Of a stretch of 7,562 nucleotides of DNA, positions 1-5,928 are shown in pieces (position 1 is the stretch's first letter; each line of letters opens with the position of its first letter). The notes beneath the pieces are model-generated. The model ran no database searches. It was not told where the DNA came from and was given only the letters and a program-made list of their open reading frames with translations. The position numbers and the translations under genes were made by a program. The stretch covers positions 1 to 7,562 of the forward strand of contig JAEYWB010000734.1 of NCBI GenBank assembly GCA_023429275.1, in the 5' to 3' direction. Source of the stretch: Planctomycetota bacterium. Its GTDB lineage: Bacteria > Planctomycetota > Planctomycetia > Planctomycetales > Planctomycetaceae.

Positions 1-1
1 G

Positions 2-856
2 GAGACGCTCGAGTCCGTTGCCGAACAAGCGGATGTCGGGTTGTCGATTGTCGCGGACACGGTTTACCTCGGGCCGAAGTCGGCGGCTCACCTCTTGAGG
101 ACGGTCGCGGAGATCCGCCGCACCGAGCTCACGCAGCTTCCCGTCCAGCGGCGGGCTGACCTTGCCCGGTCGCGCATTGTGTCCTGGAACGATCTCGATG
201 CCGCGACAGATGTGCTGTCCCGTCTTGCCAGGGGAGCGGGACTGAAAGTGCAGAATCCGGAGGAGGTCCCGGAAGACCTCCTGTGGGGGCAATCGTTCGG
301 CAACGCCTCCGCAGTGGAGGCGCTGACTCTGTTTCTCGCCCAGTTCGGCTGTGCCTACGAGTGGCAGAAAGATGGGGCCGCCATCCGGATCGTCCCCTTT
401 CCCGAGCAGGCGGCGATCGCCCGGTTGCACGAGGTTCCTCGCGAGAAGCGGGAGGAGATCCGTCGCCGGCTCCAGTCGACCTGGCCGGGCATCGTGGCGA
501 CGGAGGAGTCCCGGGGGCTTCGCTTCTCCGGCCTGTTCGAGCAGCACCAGGCGGTGGCCGACTGGATCAGGCCCCCGGCCACGGGAGGGAGTCGCGTCAA
601 ACCCAAGGGAGACGTGTCCCGGAAGCGATTGACCCTCCGGGTCGTTCAGACCCCGGCGCGGGATGTCCTCAAGAACCTCGAAGTGACGGGGCTGTCGTTC
701 AAGGTCGCCGAAGAGGTCGACCTCGATATCCGGCTGACCTTCGAGCTGAAGGATGCACCGATCAAGCAGGTGATCGAGGAGATCGCCATGCAGCTCAAGG
801 CCGAGGCGAACCTGGAGGGATGGGTCGTTCGGTTTCGGGCGAAGCAAGCGAAGTGA
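2..856 (+). CDS. STN-like domain protein, C-terminal part (5' end outside window)
   Basis: The reading frame is open from the window edge and gives 284 residues to the TGA at 854-856. A TTG at 41 could act as a start, but the frame continues upstream with plausible sequence (ETLESVAEQADVG), so this is more likely a truncated view of a longer gene. No catalytic motif or membrane segment is visible. Short alpha/beta segments of the kind 'reduce to a few peptides, then a valine-rich strand' recur, for example near residues 1-25, and near residues 220-265 (PARDVLKNLEVTGLSFKVAE, then LKDAPIKQVIEEIA). They resemble STN/secretin-N-type domains, which are frequent in uncharacterised planctomycete proteins that probably act in the envelope. 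The membership is inferred from pattern. The N-terminus, where a signal peptide would be, is not in view. The gene converges on the HTH gene at 954-1523. Confidence 0.72.
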   Translation, partial: ETLESVAEQADVGLSIVADTVYLGPKSAAHLLRTVAEIRRTELTQLPVQRRADLARSRIVSWNDLDAATDVLSRLARGAGLKVQNPEEVPEDLLWGQSFGNASAVEALTLFLAQFGCAYEWQKDGAAIRIVPFPEQAAIARLHEVPREKREEIRRRLQSTWPGIVATEESRGLRFSGLFEQHQAVADWIRPPATGGSRVKPKGDVSRKRLTLRVVQTPARDVLKNLEVTGLSFKVAEEVDLDIRLTFELKDAPIKQVIEEIAMQLKAEANLEGWVVRFRAKQAK

Positions 857-858
857 AA

Positions 859-926
859 AGGTCTCAAGTCACAGGTCTCAAGGTTCAATGGCCGTCACGC
901 CTTGAATGCATTGAGACTTGATACCT
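859..926. repeat. Direct and inverted AGGTCTCAAG repeats between convergent genes
   Basis: AGGTCTCAAG occurs twice in direct orientation, at 859-868 and 873-882, with a 14-bp period. The first copy extended to AGGTCTCAAGTC (859-870) pairs with GACTTGATACCT (915-926) at 11 of 12 positions. An inner stem TCAAGG (878-883) / CCTTGA (900-905) can also form. There is no T-run on either strand, so it is not a standard intrinsic terminator. Its place between two convergent stop codons makes a bidirectional transcript end or a mobile palindromic repeat plausible. Confidence 0.55.
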
Positions 927-953
927 GGCCCTTGCTGCTTACGCCGTCGCCCT

Positions 954-1523
954 TCAGGCCTGCTCGGCAAGGGACCGAATTCGGACTGCCAGGAGGGCGG
1001 AGTCGAAGGGCCGGCGGAAGCGGTCGTCGAACCATGCGGGGTCGAGCGGATCGGCCGGGGCGTCGGCACTCAGAAGGGCGATCGTCCGAATCCCGGCGAC
1101 GCTTTGTTTCAGGATTCGGGCGATCGATCCCGCCTCCCGCACGCCGATCGCAGTGTCGATGACGACGCACTGCGGCTTCAGCGCCGCGGCCGTCGCTCCC
1201 GACTCGAACGCCGTTGCCGCGAACTGGAACTCCATCCCCATGATCTGGAGGTCCCGCTCGAGGGCGGGGCGTTCCTGGTCGGAGAGTCCGATCAGCAGGA
1301 CGCGGCCGGTGGCCTTCGTCGAGAGTTCGCCCAGCGGCATCCCGTGGGAGCGCATGAACTCGACGAGGCTGTCGCGGGGGATCCGTCGGTCGAGCGAACC
1401 GGGGATGCGGTACCCCTTGAGGCGGCCCGTGTCGAACCACTTGCTGACGGTCCGGGGGGCGACCTGGCAGATCCGGGCGACTTCGCCGGTCGTGTAGACG
1501 GTGGACTCGGTTGCAGTGAGCAT
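954..1523 (-). CDS. Excisionase/MerR-type HTH protein with degenerate receiver domain
   Basis: A 189-residue protein, probably a cytosolic DNA-binding regulator. Residues about 9-56 form an excisionase/MerR-like winged helix (YTTGEVARICQVAPRTVSKW, then GRLKGYRIPGS and RRIPRDSLVEFM). Residues about 74-187 look like a response-regulator receiver fold. D123 in the VVIDTAIG strand sits where the phospho-acceptor Asp is expected. The acidic pair after strand 1 is absent (VLLIGLSD), and the conserved Lys before Pro-Phe is Arg (RRPF, 170-173), so phosphorylation is doubtful. I chose the ATG at 1521-1523. The frame stays open to a further start at 1619, but those 32 extra residues look non-coding and the HTH follows closely after the chosen Met. 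No clear Shine-Dalgarno motif or promoter is seen in the 269 bp upstream. The target genes are unknown. Confidence 0.85.
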   Translation of the reverse strand: MLTATESTVYTTGEVARICQVAPRTVSKWFDTGRLKGYRIPGSLDRRIPRDSLVEFMRSHGMPLGELSTKATGRVLLIGLSDQERPALERDLQIMGMEFQFAATAFESGATAAALKPQCVVIDTAIGVREAGSIARILKQSVAGIRTIALLSADAPADPLDPAWFDDRFRRPFDSALLAVRIRSLAEQA

Positions 1524-1792
1524 GGCGTCAGGGGACGTACGAATTCCATCGAGCGGGGCGTCCCAACCTCGGGGAACCGTCAGTCCATGACGTAAGTTTC
1601 GTAACGTTGCAGTTCCCATGCCTCGGCTCGAAACGGCGGAGCGGCACCCGGCCAGTATGTCGGAAACCCTAGTGAAACCTGGCCGATTCCAACTTTGGTG
1701 CCGGTGTCCGAGGGTGGCGATGGTGCGCGGGCGCTAAGAAGGTTTTACAAGGATGTTCGGGCAAGATTGCATCCCTCGGCGCCGGCCGTGAC

Positions 1793-3835
1793 TCAGCCGA
1801 CGACGACCCGCGGCTGCTTGGCCGGATCGGGCTCCGCCTTCATGAGGAGCTCCCGGACCAGCCAGGGGACGTTCCCTTCGCCGAAGAGAACGAAACCGAG
1901 GTTGGCTCGCATCGGACTTTCGTTCGACCAGCCGAAGTGGATCTCGGGAGGCCGGCCGCACTTCGACATTTCGAGCGCCACGACGGCGAGGACGTGCGGG
2001 ATCGACGAGCAGTTCGTGATCCGCAGGAGGATCCGCCCTTCCTGCTGCGTCACGTCGAGCGTCGGGTGAAGATAGAACTCGCTGACGTCTCCTCGCTCGA
2101 CCTCGACGAAGACGATCGGTTCGTGCGGCTGGAGGTGGTGCTCTGCCCGGATGCTCTGTTCTTTCTCGATCAGGTCCCGGCCCCCTGGCCGGTGCGGGAC
2201 GAGGATCGCGATTTCGAGATGCCGGAGGCTGTCCCAAAGGAACTGGTCGCTGTCGTCCTTGAAGTCGAAGCCGGTGAACCGCATCTCGGTGGAACGCCAC
2301 GTCCGCGAGATGATCGACGTCACGATGACCGCCACGATAAAGAAGCTGGCGATGTGCAGCCCCTGCGGCTTCTCGACCACGATCGAGATCATCGTGTAGA
2401 GAAAGAGCAGGCCGATGGCGCAGTAGCTCCAGGGGAGCCGCCACGCCCAGTGCCCTTCCCGGGAGCGGTAAGTCTCGATGATCGTCGCCACGGCGGCGCT
2501 CGACATCAGTACGACGACCCCGGTCGCGTACGCTGCCCCCTGGGCGTCGACGCTCGCGTGGAAGACCCACGTGACGAACAGGTTGACGGCGGTGAACAGG
2601 AAGACCAGCGGGCGGGTCGCTCGCGCCCAGTCGGGCGCCATGCCGTAGCGGGGCAGGTACTGCGGGACGAGGTTGAGAAGCCCCGCCATCGCGCTCGCGC
2701 CGGCGAACCACAGGATAATGACGGTGCTGATGTCGTAGACCGTCCCGAACGCCTCGCCGAACAGGGGGCTGATGGCGTGCGGGCTCTCGCCATGAGCGAG
2801 ATAGGCGAGGGCCCGGTCCGCCGCCGGTCCCTTGTTGTGCGCCGTATGCGATTCGGAATGCACCGGCGTCTCGGCGGTGTCGAGCTCGACGACCGATTCG
2901 AGCTTCGCCTTCTGGAGGTCTTTGGCCGGTATCAGAGTCGCGGTGACGAACGACGAGCTGAGCAGGAAACCCGACATGATGACCGCCGCGACGAGCAGCA
3001 GCCGGCGGGCTCCCGCCACACGGCTTCGGAGCCGCTCCTCGGGTGTCTCGCCCGACTCGGCGATGAGCGGCATGACCGCCACGCCGGTCTCGAAACCGCT
3101 GAGCCCGAGGGCCAGTTTCGGGAACAGGAGAAAGCAGAGCAGAACGATCGAGATCCAGCCGGTACCGGAAATGGGGAGTTCATTCTGGATCGCCCATTCC
3201 CCGGTGACGACGTGTCGGTACCACTCGTCGATCATCGTCGGATGGGTGACGAGATACCGGAGGCACTCGAGCAGCAGGATGAGGTTCATCGTGAGGTAGA
3301 ACCCGACGATCGCGACCGCGAGCCAGACCACCTCGGCGAAGCCGCGCATGAACCACGCGCCGAGCACCGTCAGCAGGATCATCGTCAGCGTCATCTGCCC
3401 CTGCAGCCAAAGCGGCGCATGCTCGCGCCACAGCGGGTTCTCGATGAGGTGGACCGCCGCGTCCGCCGCCGAGAGGGTCTTCGTGATGACGAAGTCGGTC
3501 GCCGCGAAGCCGAGCAGGATGAGGACGAGGATCTTTCCCCACCATCCGTGCACCAGCCGCTCGAGCATGGCGATCGAGCCCTGGCCGTGCGGGGAAGACT
3601 GCGCCACGTGCCGGTAGATCGGGACCGCTCCGAAGAGGGTCACGAGCACCAGGAACAAGGTCGCGATCGGGGAGAGGCGGCCGGCGTTGTCGAACGCGAT
3701 CGACGGCTGATAACCCAGGGTGCTGAAGTAGTCGACCCCGGTGAGGCACATGACCCAGAGCCAGAAGCTCTTGTAGTGGCCATGACCGCCTGGCGCAGGA
3801 GTACTGGCAGGGGCGGCAGTGGAGGAAGCCGTCAT
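1793..3835 (-). CDS. APC-superfamily permease with cytosolic C-terminal domain
   Basis: A 680-residue inner-membrane transporter of the amino acid/polyamine/organocation (APC) superfamily; the substrate cannot be assigned. After a Pro/Ala/Ser/Thr-rich N-terminus (1-20) there are about 12 hydrophobic segments, near residues 22-42, 55-75, 101-120, 147-165, 168-192, 227-250, 277-300, 366-390, 408-428, 432-453, 470-488 and 493-511. The first carries a glycine-broken helix (TGVDYFSTLGYQPSIAF), as expected for the LeuT-fold unwound helix. A hydrophilic loop (about 301-365) lies between segments 7 and 8. A soluble domain of about 168 residues follows (512-680), with no motif I recognise. Start: ATG at 3833-3835 is preferred over an in-frame TTG at 3869-3871; neither has a good ribosome binding site. 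It appears to be a single-gene unit, and the next gene on this strand is 269 bp away. KUP-type potassium transporters have a similar layout but different signature motifs. Confidence 0.88.
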   Translation of the reverse strand: MTASSTAAPASTPAPGGHGHYKSFWLWVMCLTGVDYFSTLGYQPSIAFDNAGRLSPIATLFLVLVTLFGAVPIYRHVAQSSPHGQGSIAMLERLVHGWWGKILVLILLGFAATDFVITKTLSAADAAVHLIENPLWREHAPLWLQGQMTLTMILLTVLGAWFMRGFAEVVWLAVAIVGFYLTMNLILLLECLRYLVTHPTMIDEWYRHVVTGEWAIQNELPISGTGWISIVLLCFLLFPKLALGLSGFETGVAVMPLIAESGETPEERLRSRVAGARRLLLVAAVIMSGFLLSSSFVTATLIPAKDLQKAKLESVVELDTAETPVHSESHTAHNKGPAADRALAYLAHGESPHAISPLFGEAFGTVYDISTVIILWFAGASAMAGLLNLVPQYLPRYGMAPDWARATRPLVFLFTAVNLFVTWVFHASVDAQGAAYATGVVVLMSSAAVATIIETYRSREGHWAWRLPWSYCAIGLLFLYTMISIVVEKPQGLHIASFFIVAVIVTSIISRTWRSTEMRFTGFDFKDDSDQFLWDSLRHLEIAILVPHRPGGRDLIEKEQSIRAEHHLQPHEPIVFVEVERGDVSEFYLHPTLDVTQQEGRILLRITNCSSIPHVLAVVALEMSKCGRPPEIHFGWSNESPMRANLGFVLFGEGNVPWLVRELLMKAEPDPAKQPRVVVG

Positions 3836-3980
3836 GGACGTTCCGGAGACCGCGGGCGGAGTCGGCTGCAAACGAGCGCCGGGCGGCAGGAAGGATAGCG
3901 TCGCTCGAAAGAGAGAAGCGAGCAGGGAGGGGTTTCAGTCACGCCGCGGCGCAGGACGACGCGACAGAAATCGGCGCAGC

Positions 3981-4010
3981 AAAAAACCCGAGGGTTCCCC
4001 GCCCGGGTTT
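3981..4010 (-). terminator. Intrinsic terminator of the small basic-protein gene
   Basis: On the minus strand, AAACCCG (4010-4004) and CGGGTTT (3990-3984) form a 7-bp perfect stem around a 13-nt loop. The transcript then runs through six Us (forward A-run 3981-3986). It begins 14 nt after the stop codon of the 53-residue gene at 4025-4186 and should separate that gene from the permease gene downstream. Confidence 0.8.
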
Positions 4011-4024
4011 GTGGTTCCTGAATT

Positions 4025-4186
4025 TCAGACGAGTTCGGCCAGGGGGCTGATCTTGCGGGCCTTGGCCACAATCGCCTCCTTGTCGGCGTCGGTCTTGGCC
4101 GCCGCCAGCTTCTCGCGCAACTTCTTCAGCTTGACTCGACGAGTGCGACGACGTGCCAGCTCGCGACTTCGCTCAATCCGACCCAT
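4025..4186 (-). CDS. Small highly basic conserved protein (53 aa; DUF6800-like)
   Basis: ATG at 4184-4186 and TGA at 4025-4027 give a 53-residue protein starting MGRIERSRELARRRTRRVKL. About a third of the residues are Lys or Arg, concentrated in the first half. The second half is a helix-favouring Ala/Lys/Asp/Glu stretch (KTDADKEAIVAKARKISPLA). From memory this matches a short family almost confined to planctomycetes (I believe DUF6800), with no known function. The composition suggests binding to RNA, ribosomes or DNA, but that is inference. Support for a real gene comes from a predicted promoter at 4231-4259, an intrinsic terminator just after the stop, and coding sequence that looks protein-like rather than GC-biased noise. 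No strong Shine-Dalgarno motif precedes the start. It lies downstream of the insertion sequence and is read away from it. Confidence 0.8.
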   Translation of the reverse strand: MGRIERSRELARRRTRRVKLKKLREKLAAAKTDADKEAIVAKARKISPLAELV

Positions 4187-4230
4187 GTTCGAACAGTGCT
4201 CTTCGGGATTCTTCGTAGTGGAAAGGGGAG

Positions 4231-4259
4231 AGGGTACGCGGTTTTGGCCGCTGCGTCAA
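4231..4259 (-). promoter_or_regulatory. Predicted sigma70-type promoter for the small basic gene
   Basis: Minus strand: -35 TTGACG (4259-4254, 5 of 6 to consensus), a 17-bp spacer, and -10 TACCCT (4236-4231, 3 of 6). The expected start near 4224 gives a leader of about 38 nt. The insertion sequence ends 27 bp upstream of the -35 box, so the promoter is intact. Confidence 0.5.
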
Positions 4260-4277
4260 ATTCCCGCCGCGTCTGTT

Positions 4278-4286
4278 GCCGCGGAG
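4278..4286. repeat. Left target-site duplication of the insertion sequence
   Basis: GCCGCGGAG directly abuts the left terminal repeat. An identical copy at 5815-5823 abuts the right terminal repeat in the same orientation. A 9-bp duplication fits my recollection of the ISKra4 family, and its perfection suggests a fairly recent insertion. Confidence 0.9.
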
Positions 4287-4311
4287 GTGTGTGTGTCTCG
4301 AATGTCGGTGG
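4287..4311 (+). repeat. Left terminal inverted repeat
   Basis: The first 14 bases, GTGTGTGTGTCTCG, match the reverse complement of the right end perfectly. The full 25 bp match at 21 positions, with mismatches at positions 15, 16, 18 and 24. The outermost 10 bp are a (GT)5 run. Confidence 0.9.
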
Positions 4312-4371
4312 GAAATGTCGGAAGATAGAGCCGGATGCTTCTGATCCATGGAAGTCGATGGGTTTTCTCCC

Positions 4372-4378
4372 AAGGAGG
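4372..4378 (+). promoter_or_regulatory. Strong Shine-Dalgarno site that decides the transposase start
   Basis: AAGGAGG lies 5 nt before the ATG at 4384-4386. This favours that start over the in-frame ATG at 4348, which has no such site. It is the clearest ribosome binding site in the window. Confidence 0.75.
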
Positions 4379-4383
4379 TTGAG

Positions 4384-4677
4384 ATGGACCAGTTCGAACT
4401 GACGGCTGAACAGGAGGCCCAGGCAGCCCGAATTGCCGATGTGATTGTGGGCGCAATGCGGGCGGACGTCTTGGTCATGGCCCGCTTCATGGCGTCCCGG
4501 CAGGACAATGAACTCCTGGGCGAGTCGGAGTTCCGGATCCGGGATCGATGCCATGCTCTCGGAGCCCGCGTGATCGACGCCGCTCTTTCCGAGCGGAAAA
4601 AAGGGGGTACCGCGGATCGAGCCAGGTCTGCCCGCACTGCAAGAAAGACGCGAAGTTCGAAGGATATCGGACGCTGA
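4384..4677 (+). CDS. ISKra4 transposase upstream frame (OrfA)
   Basis: Ninety-seven residues starting MDQFELTAEQEAQAARIADV, with the start set by the AAGGAGG site at 4372-4378. It is mostly helical and contains no catalytic residues. The first 73 or so residues are plausible N-terminal transposase sequence. After the A6G5 run at 4597-4607 the remainder (RARSARTARKTRSSKDIGR) is low-complexity and looks like out-of-frame reading. The long transposase frame overlaps it in the -1 register and continues the domain. I therefore read it as the N-terminal part of a frameshift-fused transposase of about 468 residues, with OrfA alone as a possible short regulatory product. Confidence 0.75.
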   Translation: MDQFELTAEQEAQAARIADVIVGAMRADVLVMARFMASRQDNELLGESEFRIRDRCHALGARVIDAALSERKKGGTADRARSARTARKTRSSKDIGR

Positions 4678-5789
4678 ATCACCTGCGGACGCTCCTGGGC
4701 GAAGTCCGCTTCGAGCGAGCCTATTACCACTGCGGGCACTGTGGACGGGGGGAGTGTCCGGGAGAGAAGACGCTCGGGATCATCGATCACCAGACGCCGG
4801 CCCACCGGGAGGTCGTCACGCTGGCCGGGATGCTGCATCCGTTTGCCGAAGGGGCTGATCAGGTGCTCGACCGGCTGGCCGCTCTGCGAGTCGCGACCTC
4901 CACGGTGCAAAGAACGACGGAAGCGGTGGGAACTCAGGTCGCCGAACTTCAGCGGGGCGGCGCGATCTTCCAGGAGCGAGCCACGGCATGGGAGTGGAGC
5001 CGGGACGCCCGGGGACAAAGCGTGGCCTATCTCAGCGTGGATGCCACGAGCGTTCCTCAGCAGGGAAAACACAGGGAGAAGCGGGACGGCCGGATGCCCA
5101 ACGTGGGGGCGATCTTCAATCCGGCGCCGCGGAAGCAGAAGGACCGCCGGGACCGGCAACTGTGGGACATCCACTACGTTGCGGGCCTGATGTCGCTGCC
5201 ACAGATGAGTGAGCGTCTCCGTCAGGAAGCTCGAGCGGTGGGTCTGGGCCGGGCGGAGGTGGTGATCGGTCTGACCGACGGAGGAGCCGGTCTCGAGGAC
5301 TGCCTGCTGGATGCCGTCAGCGGACTGGGGAACGATCAGATCGTATTCATCCTGGACTTCCACCACGCCCGGGATCATCTGGTGGAGTTCGCCAAGACCT
5401 TCTGTGAGGACGAGGCCTGTCGAACCAGGCAGGTCCACGAGTGGAGCGAGACGCTCAAGACTCAGGGGGGCGCCTCGCTGCTGCGGGATCTGGAGGCGCT
5501 CGACCTCGAAGGTTGCGGGGAGCCGGTGCGTGAGAGTCGCCGCCGTCTGACGGGGTACGTGCGAAACAACCTGCACCGCATGGACTATCCGACGTATGTG
5601 AAGAACGGTTGGCAGATCGGCTCGGGCGTGATCGAATCGGCCTGCAAGACCTTGGTCTGCCGGCGGATGAAGCAGGGCGGGATGCGTTGGCGGGAGAATG
5701 GAACGGATGCCCTGTGCCATCTGAGAAGCCTGTACTTCAGCTCAGATCACCGCTGGCAGTACTTCTGGTCCCACCTCACCGCCGGATAG
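4548..5789 (+). CDS. ISKra4-family DDE transposase, catalytic frame (OrfB, expressed as a fusion from 4384)
   Basis: This frame carries the transposase core: a zinc-ribbon-like pair CPHC (28-31) and CGHC (62-65), residues numbered from the ATG at 4548. Likely catalytic residues are D165 (YLSVDATS), D270 (FILDFHHARDH) and E363 (GSGVIESACKTLV), followed by the conserved C-terminal segment CRRMKQGGMRWRENGTDALC. These are ISKra4-family hallmarks from memory; D244 (LTDGGAG) is an alternative second acidic residue. The first 17 or so residues from 4548 overlap OrfA and look out of frame, and that ATG has no good ribosome binding site. The real product is thus probably the OrfA-OrfB fusion made by a -1 shift at the A-run (4597-4602), about 468 residues, a reasonable family length. 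The enzyme would bind the terminal repeats and catalyse cut-and-paste or copy-type transposition. There is no internal stop. A sporadic one-base deletion in the homopolymer is the alternative to programmed shifting. Confidence 0.92.
   Translation: MPCSRSPRDRRRSFRAEKRGYRGSSQVCPHCKKDAKFEGYRTLNHLRTLLGEVRFERAYYHCGHCGRGECPGEKTLGIIDHQTPAHREVVTLAGMLHPFAEGADQVLDRLAALRVATSTVQRTTEAVGTQVAELQRGGAIFQERATAWEWSRDARGQSVAYLSVDATSVPQQGKHREKRDGRMPNVGAIFNPAPRKQKDRRDRQLWDIHYVAGLMSLPQMSERLRQEARAVGLGRAEVVIGLTDGGAGLEDCLLDAVSGLGNDQIVFILDFHHARDHLVEFAKTFCEDEACRTRQVHEWSETLKTQGGASLLRDLEALDLEGCGEPVRESRRRLTGYVRNNLHRMDYPTYVKNGWQIGSGVIESACKTLVCRRMKQGGMRWRENGTDALCHLRSLYFSSDHRWQYFWSHLTAG
4597..4607 (+). other. Predicted -1 frameshift site (A6G5) in the transposase
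   Basis: A run of six A (4597-4602) and five G (4603-4607) lies inside the OrfA/OrfB overlap. OrfA reads CGG AAA AAA GGG GGT; OrfB reads GAA AAA AGG GGG TAC, which is the -1 register. Protein-like sequence switches frame here. The phasing is not a canonical X XXY YYZ heptamer, so slippage of a single AAA-decoding tRNA, or transcriptional slippage adding one A, are the two likely mechanisms. Confidence 0.6.
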
Positions 5790-5814
5790 CTACCGATAAA
5801 CGAGACACACACAC
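5790..5814 (-). repeat. Right terminal inverted repeat
   Basis: The reverse complement begins GTGTGTGTGTCTCG and matches the left repeat at 21 of 25 positions. It starts at the base directly after the transposase stop codon (5787-5789). Confidence 0.9.
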
Positions 5815-5823
5815 GCCGCGGAG
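5815..5823. repeat. Right target-site duplication
   Basis: GCCGCGGAG, identical to 4278-4286, abuts the right end of the insertion sequence. The core CCGCGG is itself palindromic. Confidence 0.9.
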
Positions 5824-5867
5824 GCCTTCAAGAACGGGCCGATTGGGGGAAACGGCTCGCATTTTTA

Positions 5868-5896
5868 TTGACACCTGCCACTCGCTACTGTATTTT
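5868..5896 (+). promoter_or_regulatory. Strong sigma70-type promoter of the arsR-like operon
   Basis: A perfect -35 TTGACA (5868-5873), a 17-bp spacer (5874-5890) and a -10 TATTTT (5891-5896, 4 of 6) in an unusually AT-rich stretch. Transcription should start near 5903, about 26 nt before the GTG start. The insertion sequence and its duplication end 44 bp upstream, so the promoter belongs to the host and is intact. Confidence 0.75.
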
Positions 5897-5902
5897 ACCA
5901 GT

Positions 5903-5916
5903 CAGTTAATTAACTG
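5903..5916. promoter_or_regulatory. Palindromic operator, probably for the ArsR-type repressor
   Basis: CAGTTAATTAACTG is a perfect 14-bp palindrome that begins at the predicted transcription start and ends 12 nt before the repressor start codon. ArsR-family dimers bind such AT-rich palindromes over their own promoters, so autorepression is likely. Direct binding is inferred. Confidence 0.65.
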
Positions 5917-5928
5917 AATGGTGAAATT

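Larger units (their letters stand above)
4287..5814 (+). mobile_element. Complete ISKra4-family insertion sequence (1528 bp)
   Basis: The element is delimited by 25-bp imperfect inverted terminal repeats (4287-4311 and 5790-5814) and by a perfect 9-bp direct duplication, GCCGCGGAG, on both sides. Inside is a two-frame transposase: a short upstream frame (4384-4677) and a long catalytic frame (to 5789) in the -1 register. The stop codon of the long frame is immediately followed by the right terminal repeat. There are no passenger genes. Family assignment rests on the transposase (paired CxxC motifs, a DDE pattern, and the SGVIES helix near the C-terminus). The element sits in the divergent intergenic region between the small basic gene and the arsR-like gene. 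Ends, duplication and frames all look intact, so it may be active if the frameshift works. Confidence 0.93.

Noticed and set aside
1524..1619. N-terminal extension of the HTH gene from a start at 1619
   Set aside because: The 32 extra residues look non-coding, and the ATG at 1523 sits just before the HTH domain.
3892..3897. TATCCT on the minus strand as a -10 box for the permease
   Set aside because: No acceptable -35 box occurs at 16-18 bp upstream, so a promoter call is not supported.
1937..3898. 653-codon open frame on the plus strand
   Set aside because: It lies antisense to the permease gene. Its product is a charged Asp/Arg/Glu-rich shadow with no fold or motif, as GC-rich codon bias often produces.
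4287..4296. (GT)5 tract as a microsatellite
   Set aside because: It is matched by an inverted copy at 5805-5814 at exactly the edge of the target duplications, so it is the tip of the terminal repeat.
4348..4383. Upstream ATG for transposase OrfA
   Set aside because: The ATG at 4384 has an AAGGAGG site 5 nt before it; the 4348 ATG has none, and its codons run through the ribosome binding site.
4173..5720. 515-codon open frame on the minus strand
   Set aside because: It is antisense to the transposase, which has clear family motifs. The antisense product is compositionally biased and crosses the IS boundary and duplication.
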